A stretch of 64,000 nt of DNA from Streptantibioticus cattleyicolor NRRL 8057 = DSM 46488 (GTDB lineage: Bacteria; Actinomycetota; Actinomycetes; Streptomycetales; Streptomycetaceae), in the NCBI RefSeq assembly GCF_000240165.1, contig NC_017586.1:1302001-1366000 (forward strand), written 5' to 3'. The position numbers and the translations under genes were made by a program. Shown here in pieces: positions 35,270-43,429 of the stretch; the stretch's first letter is position 1; each line of letters begins with the position of its first letter. The notes under the pieces are model-generated. The model was given only the letters and a program-made list of their open reading frames with translations. It searched no databases and was not told where the DNA came from.

Positions 35270-37508
35270 GCTGCGGAAGTTCGGGCGAGGGAAGCTGCCG
35301 GTCGCGGCGTTGGTGGCGTTGCTGCTGCCGCTGTTGTACGGCGCGCTGTACCTGTGCTCGTTCTGGGACCCGTACGGCCGGCTGGACAAGGTGCCGGTGG
35401 CCCTGGTCGACGAGGACAAGGGCGCCACGGTCAAGGGTGAACGGATCGCCGCCGGCGACGAGATCGTCAAGAAGCTGCGGGCCAACCGCAGCAAGAGCTT
35501 CAACTGGGTCGACACCAACGCCCAGGACGCCGCCAAGGGCGTGGAGAACGGCACGTACTACCTGTCGTTGACCATCCCGGCCGACTTCAGCCACCGGGTG
35601 GCCTCCAGCGGCGGCGACGACCCGCAGACCGGCGCGCTCCAGGTGCGGACCAACGACGCCAACAACTACATCGTCGGCCAGATCTCCCGCACCGTCTTCT
35701 CCGAGGTGCGTTCGGCGGCCTCCGCGACCGCGTCCCGGGGCTTCTACGACAAGATCTTCCTGGCCTTCTCCGACATCCACGACAAGACCCGCACCGCGGC
35801 CGACGGCGCCGCCAAGCTCAACGACGGCCTGGGCAAGGCCAAGGACGGCGCCGCCAAGCTCAACGACGGCCTCACCAAGGCCAAGCAGGGCAGCGGTGAA
35901 CTCGTCGACGGCCTGGGCACCGCCAAGCAGGGCAGCGGACAGCTCGCCGACGGCCTCGGCACCGCCAAGCAGGGCAGCGGCAAGCTGGCCGGCGGGCTCG
36001 ACACGCTGGAGAGCGGCTCCGCGAAGGTGGCGGCCGGCGCCCACGAGGTGGCCGACGGCACCCAGCAGCTCGCCGACAAGGTGGGCGGCCTCGCCGACAC
36101 CGTACGGCCGGTGCTGAAGAACCACAGCCAGGAGATCGCCGACGCGGCCCGGCTGGTCGCCGACGGCTCCCGGGTGATCCGGGAGAACCTGGCCAAGCTG
36201 CCGCAGGCCGCCGCGCAGGCCGACAGCGACGCGCAGTCCGCGTACGACGACCTGTCCGCCGCCTACCAGCGGCAGTGCGGCGGCGCGGCGGGCGACGTCA
36301 AGGGGCTGGGCGTCGACTGCGCCGCGCTGAAGAAGGCGGTGGACGCCGCGCAGCTCACCGCGCGGGTGGCGCACGACGTGCACACCGTCGTCCAGAACGA
36401 CACCGACGGCCTGCGTCAGCTCGACGGCGACCTCGCCTCGTTGCAGCAGCTCGCCGGCAAGCTCGCCGACGACGCCCCGCACCTGTCGTCCGACCTGGAC
36501 AACGCGGTGCGCCAGATCAACCAGCTCAACTCCGGTGCCCACCAGGTGGCTTCGGGCGCCGACCGGGTGCACGCCGGCAACCGCGACGCCAGCACCGGCG
36601 CCAACGCCCTCGACGGCGGCCTCGGCAAGCTGGAGAACGGCGGCAACGCCCTCGACAACGGCATCGGCAAGCTGCGGAACGGCGGCAACGCCCTGAACAG
36701 CGGCATCGGTGACCTGTCCACCGGCGCCCAGTCGCTGAGCGGCGGTCTGTACAAACTCTCCGACGGCTCCAACCAGCTGGCCACCGGCCTGGCCGACGGC
36801 GTCCGGCAGATCCCCGACTACGGCAAGGACGCCCGGACCCAGCGGGCCGGGGTGATGGCCGACCCGGTGCGGCTGGCCGCCGAGGACATGCACAAGGCGC
36901 CCAACTACGGCACCGGCTTCGCGCCCTACTTCATCCCGCTCTCGCTGTGGGTCGGCGCGATGGTCGCGTACATGCTGATGCAGCCGCTCAGCAGGCGGGC
37001 GCTGGCCGCCGGGGCCTCCGGGTGGCGGATCGCGCTGGCCGGCTGGCTGCCGGTGGCCGGGATCGGGGTGCTGCAGAGCGCGGCGCTGCTGTCGGTGCTG
37101 CACTGGGCGATCGGGCTCCAGATGGTCCGGGCGGCCGGCACGGTGGGCTTCCTGCTGCTGGTGGTGGCCTGTTTCACCACCCTCGTCCAGTGGTGCAACG
37201 CGCGGTTCGGCCCGGCCGGCCGGGTGCTGGTGCTGGCGCTGCTGATGCTCCAGCTGACCTCCGCGGGCGGCACCTACCCGGTGCAGACCTCGCCGGCGTT
37301 CTTCAACTGGATCCACCCGTTCCTGCCGATGAGCTACGTGGTGGACGGCCTGCGCCACCTGATCACCGGCGGGGACATGTGGCCGGTGTGGCGGGCCTGC
37401 CTGGTGCTGGCCGCCTTCACCGCCGGGGCGCTGACGCTCACCGCGTGGACCGCCCGCCGCAAGCAGGTGTGGACGGTGGACCGGCTGCACCCCGAGATCA
37501 GCTTGTGA
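35241..37508 (+). CDS. YhgE/Pip-type ABC-2 membrane protein
   Basis: A 755-residue protein. An N-terminal membrane helix (LPVAALVALLLPLLYGALYL) is followed by a long extracytoplasmic region and five or six C-terminal helices (from about 565), the ABC-2/YhgE-Pip layout. The ectodomain contains at least five 14-residue repeats of the type DGLGTAKQGSGQLA (35823-36030) and a second block, GGNALDNGIGKL-like (36590-36720), which should form long coiled rods. Relatives include phage infection protein and EsaA-like type VII secretion components. The substrate is unknown. Downstream TetR and upstream ATPase genes complete an exporter-like operon. Confidence 0.9.
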   Translation: MRAPRLAALELRKFGRGKLPVAALVALLLPLLYGALYLCSFWDPYGRLDKVPVALVDEDKGATVKGERIAAGDEIVKKLRANRSKSFNWVDTNAQDAAKGVENGTYYLSLTIPADFSHRVASSGGDDPQTGALQVRTNDANNYIVGQISRTVFSEVRSAASATASRGFYDKIFLAFSDIHDKTRTAADGAAKLNDGLGKAKDGAAKLNDGLTKAKQGSGELVDGLGTAKQGSGQLADGLGTAKQGSGKLAGGLDTLESGSAKVAAGAHEVADGTQQLADKVGGLADTVRPVLKNHSQEIADAARLVADGSRVIRENLAKLPQAAAQADSDAQSAYDDLSAAYQRQCGGAAGDVKGLGVDCAALKKAVDAAQLTARVAHDVHTVVQNDTDGLRQLDGDLASLQQLAGKLADDAPHLSSDLDNAVRQINQLNSGAHQVASGADRVHAGNRDASTGANALDGGLGKLENGGNALDNGIGKLRNGGNALNSGIGDLSTGAQSLSGGLYKLSDGSNQLATGLADGVRQIPDYGKDARTQRAGVMADPVRLAAEDMHKAPNYGTGFAPYFIPLSLWVGAMVAYMLMQPLSRRALAAGASGWRIALAGWLPVAGIGVLQSAALLSVLHWAIGLQMVRAAGTVGFLLLVVACFTTLVQWCNARFGPAGRVLVLALLMLQLTSAGGTYPVQTSPAFFNWIHPFLPMSYVVDGLRHLITGGDMWPVWRACLVLAAFTAGALTLTAWTARRKQVWTVDRLHPEISL

Positions 37509-37575
37509 ACCGGTACGCCACGGTGCCCCGGGCCGCGCGCCCGGGGCACCCCGCCGGGGGAGGAGAATCAGCGCC

Positions 37576-38184
37576 ATGAACAGCGCACGACGCGAGGCGA
37601 CCCGGCAGAAGCTCTACGAGGCCGCGGTCACCCTGATCGCGGAGAAGGGGTTCTCCTCCACCACGGTGGACGAGATCGCCGAACGCGCCGGGGTGGCCAA
37701 GGGCACCGTCTACTACAACTTCGCCAGCAAGAACGACCTGTTCGAGGAGTTGCTGCGGCACGGTGTCGGTCTGCTGACGGCGTCCTTGCGGGAGGCGGCG
37801 GAGGGGGTGTCGGCGGCCGGCGGCAGCCGGGTCGACGCGTTGGACGCGATGATCCGCGCCGGGCTCGCCTTCATCGCCCGCTACCCGTCGTTCACCCAGC
37901 TCTACGTGGCCGAGCTGTGGCGCACCAACCGGGCCTGGCAGTCGACCTTGATGATGGTCCGGCAGGAGGCGATCGCGGTGGTGGAGAAGGTGCTGCGGGA
38001 GGCGGTGGACGGCGGTGAGCTGAGCGCCGAGATCGACGTGCCGCTGACCGCGTCCGCGCTGTTCGGGATGGTGCTGGTGGCCGCGCTCGACTGGCAGGCG
38101 TTCCAGCCCGAGCGGAACATCGACGACGTGCACGCCGCCTTGTCCCGGCTGCTCCAGGGCCGGGTCGGCGGCAGCGGCTCGTAG
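37576..38184 (+). CDS. TetR-family transcriptional repressor
   Basis: A 202-residue regulator. The N-terminal HTH (TRQKLYEAAVTLIAEKGFSSTTVDEIAERAGVAKGTVYYNFASKNDLFEELL, residues 7-57) is canonical. The C-terminal ligand domain is helical and includes LAFIARYPSFTQLYVAELWRTNRAWQ. It is the third gene of the plus-strand operon, 67 bases after the YhgE/Pip gene with GGGGGAGGAGAA upstream of the ATG. It probably binds the ACTGACCAGTCAGT palindrome at 34269. The ligand is unknown. A 22-bp stem terminator follows. Confidence 0.93.
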   Translation: MNSARREATRQKLYEAAVTLIAEKGFSSTTVDEIAERAGVAKGTVYYNFASKNDLFEELLRHGVGLLTASLREAAEGVSAAGGSRVDALDAMIRAGLAFIARYPSFTQLYVAELWRTNRAWQSTLMMVRQEAIAVVEKVLREAVDGGELSAEIDVPLTASALFGMVLVAALDWQAFQPERNIDDVHAALSRLLQGRVGGSGS

Positions 38185-38214
38185 CCCCTCGTCCCCCGAC
38201 CCCCGAGCGCGAGC

Positions 38215-38265
38215 GCGCTGGTCCGGCGCGGCTCGATCCCCCGTCGAGCCGCGCCGGACCAGCGC
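38215..38265 (+). terminator. Terminator after the TetR gene
   Basis: A 22-bp perfect stem (38215-38236 against 38244-38265; the left arm begins GCGCTGGTCCGG and ends GGCTCGA) around the 7-base loop TCCCCCG. It starts 31 bases after the tetR stop codon. It is one of the most stable hairpins in the window. The rest of the gap to 38507 shows no gene. Confidence 0.9.
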
Positions 38266-38506
38266 TTCCCCCGCTCTTTCCCCCGTGCGGACCGTGCCGT
38301 CCGTTCCGCCGCCCCGTGCCGGCGGTTCCGGATGATCACTGCCGTCCGCGTGATCCACTCTCTCGTCCCCGGGGCCCCCGTCCCATCCGTGCGGCTACTC
38401 AACTGGGTGCCTAGGTACGGATACTCAGCCCCGGTGCGACGGGCTCACCGGGCGGGCCGGAACCTGGGGTGCGGCGTTGTCGGTGGTGGCCGATAGAGTC
38501 CCGGAC

Positions 38507-39925
38507 ATGGCAGGAATCGCGGTGATCGGCGCGGGTATGGGCGCCCTGGCGGCGGCGGCCCGGCTGGCCACGGCGGGCCACCGGGTGACGGTGTACGAGC
38601 GGGCGGCGACGTACGGCGGCGGGGTGGGCCGCTACGAACGTGACGGCTTCGCCTTCGACACCGGCCCCGGGCTGCTCCATCTGCCCGCCGTCTACCGGGA
38701 CTTGTTCATCAAGACCAGCCGGGGCGGCAAGGGCACCCTGGAGTCGGTGGTCGAGGTGCGGCAGACCGACCCGTCCAGCGCGCACGTGCTCCCGGACGGC
38801 ACCCGGTTCGCGCTGCCGGACGCCTCCCGGGCCGGGGTGGTGGCGGCGCTCGACGCGGCGCTGGGCGCGGGGGCCGGCCAGCGGTGGGGCGAGGTGATGA
38901 ACCGGGCGCGGCACGTGTGGGAGGTCACCCGCCGTCCGCTGCTGGAGGAGACGCTGGCCGCCGACCCCACGCCGCTGGGCCGCGACCCCTACCCGGCCGC
39001 CCGGCGCGGGCTCTTCCGGCGCGCCGTCCCCTCGCTGGCCGCGCTGGCCGCCCGCGAGCTGGGCCACCCCGGGCTGGTGGCGCTGATGTCCGGGTACGCG
39101 CTCCAGTACGGCCTCGATCCGGCGACCGCCCCGGCGAGCGCGGTGGTGCTGCCGTACATGGAGCAGACCTTCGGCACCCGGTACGTGGCCGGCGGGATGC
39201 GGGCGCTGGCCGGCGCGGTGTACGACCGGTGCGTGGCGCGGGGCGTGGCGTTCCGCTTCGGCGCCGAGGTGACCCGGGTCGTCGAACGGGACGGCCGGGC
39301 GGCCGGGGTCGAGCTGGCCGACGGCGAGGTGGCCGAGGCGGACGTGGTGGTGGACGGCAGGCCCGGCACGCCGCTCCCGGGTGATCTGGCGCGCTTCACG
39401 GTGCTGCTGGCGCTGCGCGGCGCCCGTCCGTCCGGCACCGCCCACCGCACCGTGGTGCACGGCTCCGGCACCCCGGACGAGGAGGCGCCCACGGTCACCG
39501 TGCTGCGCCCCGACGACCCGGCGCTGCGGCCGGACGACCGCCACGAGTCGGCCGTCCTGACGGTGACGGTGCGTCCGCAGGGCCCGGTCGACTGGACGGC
39601 GCCGGGGTACGCGGAGGCGTTCGCGGACCGGGTGACGCGGGCGGTCGGGGCGGCCATACCCGACCTGGCCGACCGCCTCCTGTGGCGCGAGGTACGCACC
39701 CCGGCCGACGTCGCCGCGGCCACCGGCGCCCCCGGCGGCGCCGTCCCCGCCCCGGTCCTCGCCGGGGCCGACGGCGCCTTCCTGCGCACCGCCAACCGGG
39801 GCGGCACCCCCGGCCTCTACCTGGTCGGCGGCTCCGCCCACCCCGGCGGCGGCCCCGCCCACGCCGGCATGTCCGCCGCCATCGTCGCCGACCTCATCGC
39901 CGGCGGCCCCGGCGGCAGCCGCTGA
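38507..39925 (+). CDS. Phytoene-desaturase-like FAD-dependent oxidoreductase
   Basis: About 472 residues starting MAGIAVIGAGMGALAAAARLATAGHRVTVYE, a Rossmann dinucleotide-binding motif (GxGxxG) at the extreme N-terminus. GGGVGRYERDGFAFDTGPGLLHLP is the second FAD motif. YVAGGMRALAGAVYDRC is the CrtI-type substrate region, and the C-terminal FAD motif is GLYLVGGSAHPGGGPAHAGMSAAIVADLI. No carotenoid genes flank it, so the substrate is open; retinol-saturase- or diapophytoene-like members look similar. The ATG immediately before the Rossmann motif is chosen. There is no clear ribosome-binding site. Confidence 0.88.
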   Translation: MAGIAVIGAGMGALAAAARLATAGHRVTVYERAATYGGGVGRYERDGFAFDTGPGLLHLPAVYRDLFIKTSRGGKGTLESVVEVRQTDPSSAHVLPDGTRFALPDASRAGVVAALDAALGAGAGQRWGEVMNRARHVWEVTRRPLLEETLAADPTPLGRDPYPAARRGLFRRAVPSLAALAARELGHPGLVALMSGYALQYGLDPATAPASAVVLPYMEQTFGTRYVAGGMRALAGAVYDRCVARGVAFRFGAEVTRVVERDGRAAGVELADGEVAEADVVVDGRPGTPLPGDLARFTVLLALRGARPSGTAHRTVVHGSGTPDEEAPTVTVLRPDDPALRPDDRHESAVLTVTVRPQGPVDWTAPGYAEAFADRVTRAVGAAIPDLADRLLWREVRTPADVAAATGAPGGAVPAPVLAGADGAFLRTANRGGTPGLYLVGGSAHPGGGPAHAGMSAAIVADLIAGGPGGSR

Positions 39926-40095
39926 CCCCCAGCGCCGGGCACCCGACCGCCCGGGGCGGCCCACGCCGTCTTGTCGACCCGTGCCGACACCGCCCATCAC
40001 GACAGCCGCTGCCCCCGGCCCCTCAACGGGCCGCCCCGCCCCGGACATCCCGCCCCGGCACCGGGCACGCCAGCGTAGGGAGGGGGAGACAGCCC
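39926..40095. repeat. Repeat-rich non-coding region (continuing to about 40445)
   Basis: CCGCCCATCACGACAGCCGC occurs at 39990-40009 and again at 40139-40158. A second direct repeat, 22 bases beginning CCGCGCCGGCCGATCG, lies at 40221-40242 and 40345-40366. The gap between the plus-strand oxidoreductase and the minus-strand membrane protein is therefore built from duplicated GC-rich blocks. No gene is convincing. The true 3' end of the membrane protein may be at 40446, which would make the whole 39926-40445 stretch non-coding. Confidence 0.6.
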
Positions 40096-41223
40096 CTACC
40101 ACGTTGCCAACCCCGTCACGACACCGGCCGACCCGCAACCGCCCATCACGACAGCCGCCCCGCCCCGAACGCCGGCGCGCCGACGGCGGGGGCAGCCCGA
40201 CCCCGCGACCGTGCCGTCAGCCGCGCCGGCCGATCGCGCCGGACACGGCACGCCGACCCGGCGGCTCGAAGCCTCGGCGCGGAATCGACCACGCCCACGT
40301 ACCCGGCGGGGTGACCGCAACCCGGCTACGGGCCCGGGCCGGCACCGCGCCGGCCGATCGCGCCGGCGCGGCACGCAGTCCACCCGCCTGCCCGCCCCGG
40401 ACCACACCTCGCTGCGCCACGCCTCCCCCGCCGCGACTCCGGGGCTCACCACCCGTACGGGTCGTAGGGCTCCGCGGGATGGGGGTGGTCGGGGGGATGG
40501 GGGGGTCCAGATGCCGCCGGGAGGGGTGGGGGGGGTGTAGGGGTCGGCGGGTGGGGCGGGGGGGTAGGGCTGGTCGGCGTAGTCGGGGTAGGGCGTGGTG
40601 TTGCCGAAGACGTCGGGTTCGTAGGCGTCGTCGTAGCCGGGGTAGCCGACCGGTTCGGACGGGTCGGCCCAGGGCTGGGGGTGGGGCTGGCCGGGGTCGG
40701 CCGGGTAGCCGTCGGGCTCGCCGCCGTCGTACGGCTCGAAGCCGCCCACCGCGGTGGCCTCGGGGTCGTCGGCGGTCGCCTCGACGGTGGCCGCGGTGGC
40801 CGCCGCGGCGGCGGCACCCGCCGCTCCGGCCACCGCCGCGCCGCGACCGCCCTTGCGGCGCCGGCCGCCACCTCGCCGACCGCCACCGTCACCCGTTCCG
40901 GAGGACTCCACGGCGGCGGCCCCCCGGCCGCCCCGACCACCGGCCCGGCGGCGCCGGCTCGCACCGGGCCGGCCGCCCAGCGCCCACCCGGACGTGAACC
41001 CGCGCCGGTAGGACAGGGTGACGAAGGTCTGCCCGGTGGCGAAGGCGACCGCCCCCAGGCAGATCACCAGGACCGAGGGGATGACCACCCCCGCCACCAC
41101 GCCCAGGAAGCCGGCGAAGGCGCACAGCCGCCATCGCAGCCGCGCCTTGTGCTGGAGGAGCACCTCGCCGAGCAGCCACAACGCGACGATGCCGAACGCG
41201 ATGTAGAGCAACGCGTAGCCCAT
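40096..41223 (-). CDS. Streptomyces conserved membrane protein; probable frameshift in its 3' part
   Basis: The start is clear: MGYALLYIAFGIVALWLLGEVLLQ, then a second hydrophobic pair (FAGFLGVVAGVVIPSVLVICLGAVAFATG). A basic Arg/Gly segment and an acidic Tyr/Pro-rich tail (EPYDGGEPDGYPADPGQ ...) follow. After GGIWTPP the open frame continues for about 115 codons of Arg/Gly/Val-rich sequence that does not look coding. A -1 shift at the seven-G run (40499-40505) would instead give a tail ending AEPYDPYGW and a stop at 40446, consistent with the Tyr/Pro tail. I infer an indel, natural or a sequencing error. Function is unknown; the two N-terminal helix pairs suggest a membrane anchor. Confidence 0.7.
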   Translation of the reverse strand: MGYALLYIAFGIVALWLLGEVLLQHKARLRWRLCAFAGFLGVVAGVVIPSVLVICLGAVAFATGQTFVTLSYRRGFTSGWALGGRPGASRRRRAGGRGGRGAAAVESSGTGDGGGRRGGGRRRKGGRGAAVAGAAGAAAAAATAATVEATADDPEATAVGGFEPYDGGEPDGYPADPGQPHPQPWADPSEPVGYPGYDDAYEPDVFGNTTPYPDYADQPYPPAPPADPYTPPTPPGGIWTPPSPRPPPSRGALRPVRVVSPGVAAGEAWRSEVWSGAGRRVDCVPRRRDRPARCRPGPVAGLRSPRRVRGRGRFRAEASSRRVGVPCPARSAGAADGTVAGSGCPRRRRAGVRGGAAVVMGGCGSAGVVTGLATW

Positions 41224-41283
41224 ACGCGCCCTTCCTCAACCGGTCGTCACCGAAGCCGTCGCCCAGGGCGGTGGATCCGCCCG

Positions 41284-42201
41284 TCACGGCCTACGGTGCA
41301 GGCCCAGGTTCTCGTAGATTTCCAGTGAAGCCGTGGAGTGGTTCAGCGTAATGAAGTGGAGCCCCGGGATCTCCTCGGCCATCAGCTTGCGGCACATCTC
41401 GGTGGCGAACTCGATGCCGATGGCCCGTACGGCCGCCGGGTCGTCCTGCACCGCGAGGATGCGCTCGGCGAGCGCGGGCGGGAACGGGGCGTTGCCGAGC
41501 TGCGAGAACCGCTCGATCTGCCGGACGTTGGTGACCGGCATGATCTCCGGGATGATCGGCGTGTCGCAGCCGGCCGCGGCCACCCGGTCCCGCAGCCGCA
41601 GGTAGTCGTCGGCGTCGAAGAACATCTGGGTGATGGCGAAGTCGGCGCCGGCCCGGCACTTGGCCACGAAGTGCCGGGTGTCGGTCTCCACGTCGGTGGA
41701 GCGCGGGTGCATCTCGGTGAAGGCGGCGACGCCGACGCAGAAGTCGCCGGACTCCTTGATCAGTTCGACGAGTTCGGCGGCGTACCGCAGCCCGCGCGGA
41801 TGGGGCACCCACTCGCCCAGCGGGTCGCCGGGCGGGTCGCCGCGCACCGCGAGCATGTTGCGGATTCCGGCGTCCGCGTACTGCCCGATGATGTTGCGCA
41901 GCTCGGCCACCGAGTGGTTGACGGCGGTCAGGTGGGCGCAGGGGGTCAGCGTGGTGTCGGAGACGATGCGGTCGGTGGCGCGTACGGTGCCTTCGCGGGA
42001 GGAGCCGCCGGCGCCGTAGGTCACCGAGACGAACGTCGGGTTGACCGCCTCGATGCGGCGGATGGCGTTCCACAGCGTCCGCTCGCCCTTCTCGGTCTTC
42101 GGGGCGGCGAATTCGAAGGAGTACGAGCGCTCGCCGGAAGCGAGCAGCTCCCGGATGGTGACCGCGCGATCGGTCCTGGTGGAAGGGGTTCCAAGGGCCA
42201 T
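41284..42201 (-). CDS. metF: 5,10-Methylenetetrahydrofolate reductase
   Basis: A 305-residue TIM-barrel flavoprotein. Family landmarks are [17 protein letters not shown] at the N-terminus with the catalytic Glu, [73 protein letters not shown] and [19 protein letters not shown]. It reduces methylene-THF to methyl-THF for methionine synthesis. Length and motifs are those of bacterial MetF without the regulatory domain. It has its own short upstream region (42202-42258) after thiE. No riboswitch is visible. Confidence 0.96.
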   Translation of the reverse strand: MALGTPSTRTDRAVTIRELLASGERSYSFEFAAPKTEKGERTLWNAIRRIEAVNPTFVSVTYGAGGSSREGTVRATDRIVSDTTLTPCAHLTAVNHSVAELRNIIGQYADAGIRNMLAVRGDPPGDPLGEWVPHPRGLRYAAELVELIKESGDFCVGVAAFTEMHPRSTDVETDTRHFVAKCRAGADFAITQMFFDADDYLRLRDRVAAAGCDTPIIPEIMPVTNVRQIERFSQLGNAPFPPALAERILAVQDDPAAVRAIGIEFATEMCRKLMAEEIPGLHFITLNHSTASLEIYENLGLHRRP

Positions 42202-42258
42202 ACGGGTCAGGCTATCCGGCCATCCGGGGCGCCCATAACCTGCAATGCCATATACGCG

Positions 42259-42933
42259 TTATGCCGGGTTCCCGTCCGCCCCTCGGACGATCTTGGCGAG
42301 CCGGGCGGCGGCGTCGGCCGGGTCGTCGGCCTCGGTTATCGCCCGGACGACGACGATCCGCCGAGCGCCGGCCGCCAGCACCTGCTCGACGTTGTCCAGG
42401 CCGATGCCGCCGATGGCGAACCAGGGGCGGGCGGTGCCGAGCCCGGCGGCGTACTCCACCAGCGGCAGCCCCGGCGCGTGGCGGCCGGGTTTGGTCGGGG
42501 TGGGCCACACCGGCCCGGTGCAGAAGTAGTCGGCACCGGGCTCGGCGGCGGCTGCCGCCGCCTCGGACTCGGCGTGGGTGGAGCGCCCGATGAGCACCTC
42601 GTCGCCGAGGAGGGCGCGGGCGGCCGGCACCGGCAGGTCGCCCTGGCCGAGGTGGAGCACGTCCGCGCCGGCCGCGTGGGCGACGTCGGCGCGGTCGTTG
42701 ACCGCCAGCAGCTTGCCGTGCCGTCGGCAGGCGTCGGCGAAGACCGCCAGGTGCTCCAGCTCCTCGCGGGCCTCCATGCCCTTGTCGCGCAGTTGCACGA
42801 CGTCGACGCCGGAGGCGAGGACCGCGTCGAGGAATTCGGCGAGGTCGCCCTGGCGCTTGCGGGCGTCGGTGCACAGGTAGAGCCGGGCGTCGGCGAGCCT
42901 GGCGCGCCGGTCGGCGGCGGTGGCGGTGCTCAT
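42259..42933 (-). CDS. thiE: Thiamine-phosphate synthase
   Basis: A 224-residue TIM barrel. Motifs are [53 protein letters not shown], the pyrophosphate-binding [31 protein letters not shown] and [29 protein letters not shown]. ThiE couples HMP-PP with the thiazole phosphate. It is on the strand opposite thiO-thiS-thiG, 2 kb away, and has no TPP riboswitch of its own within the 55 bases upstream. It could be transcribed with the Rv2175c-like gene upstream. Confidence 0.95.
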   Translation of the reverse strand: MSTATAADRRARLADARLYLCTDARKRQGDLAEFLDAVLASGVDVVQLRDKGMEAREELEHLAVFADACRRHGKLLAVNDRADVAHAAGADVLHLGQGDLPVPAARALLGDEVLIGRSTHAESEAAAAAAEPGADYFCTGPVWPTPTKPGRHAPGLPLVEYAAGLGTARPWFAIGGIGLDNVEQVLAAGARRIVVVRAITEADDPADAAARLAKIVRGADGNPA

Positions 42934-42988
42934 GGCGGTGGGCGCTCCCCCGGGGTGGTGGCTGCTGGGTCTGCCGGTGCGGCGCGGG

Positions 42989-43354
42989 TCAGACGGCGAG
43001 CGCCTGGGCGCGCCGCTTGACCTCGGTGCCGCGATTCTCCCGCAGCGCCTGGGCGGGGGTGCCGGGCAGGGTCGGGTCGGGGGTGAAGAGCCACTCCAGG
43101 GCCTCTTCGTCGGTGAAGCCGTCGTCCCGCAGGAGGGTGAGGGTGCCGGGGACGCCCTTGACCACCTTGCCGTCCCCGATGAAGTCCGCGGGCACCATCA
43201 GGACCCGGTTCTCCCCGCGGCGGACCGCGATGAGCTGGCCCTCCTTGATGAGCGAACGAACACGGGTCACCTCGACGCCGAGCCGCTCGGCGACCTCGGG
43301 GAGGTTGAGCCAGGCGGGTACGAGGGCGTCAATCTTGTTGTCGATCTCGGTCAC
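42989..43354 (-). CDS. Rv2175c-family DNA-binding protein
   Basis: A 121-residue protein with a winged helix-turn-helix near the N-terminus ([44 protein letters not shown]) and a C-terminal domain, [40 protein letters not shown]. This matches the Rv2175c family. In M. tuberculosis Rv2175c lies next to pknL and is phosphorylated by that kinase, which reduces DNA binding. Here a PASTA kinase gene lies about 4 kb away on the other strand, so the functional pair may be retained. It is followed by thiE after 55 bases. Confidence 0.88.
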   Translation of the reverse strand: MTEIDNKIDALVPAWLNLPEVAERLGVEVTRVRSLIKEGQLIAVRRGENRVLMVPADFIGDGKVVKGVPGTLTLLRDDGFTDEEALEWLFTPDPTLPGTPAQALRENRGTEVKRRAQALAV

Positions 43355-43429
43355 ACGACAAGCCTGCCATCCCGCACCGACAACCGGTACCCGGACCCGT
43401 CCGCCCGGGCGACGGCGTACGCCGTACGG

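Noticed and set aside
34824-37577. 917-codon open frame antisense to the YhgE/Pip gene
   Set aside because: Val/Gly/Gln-rich shadow produced by the repeats of the sense gene.
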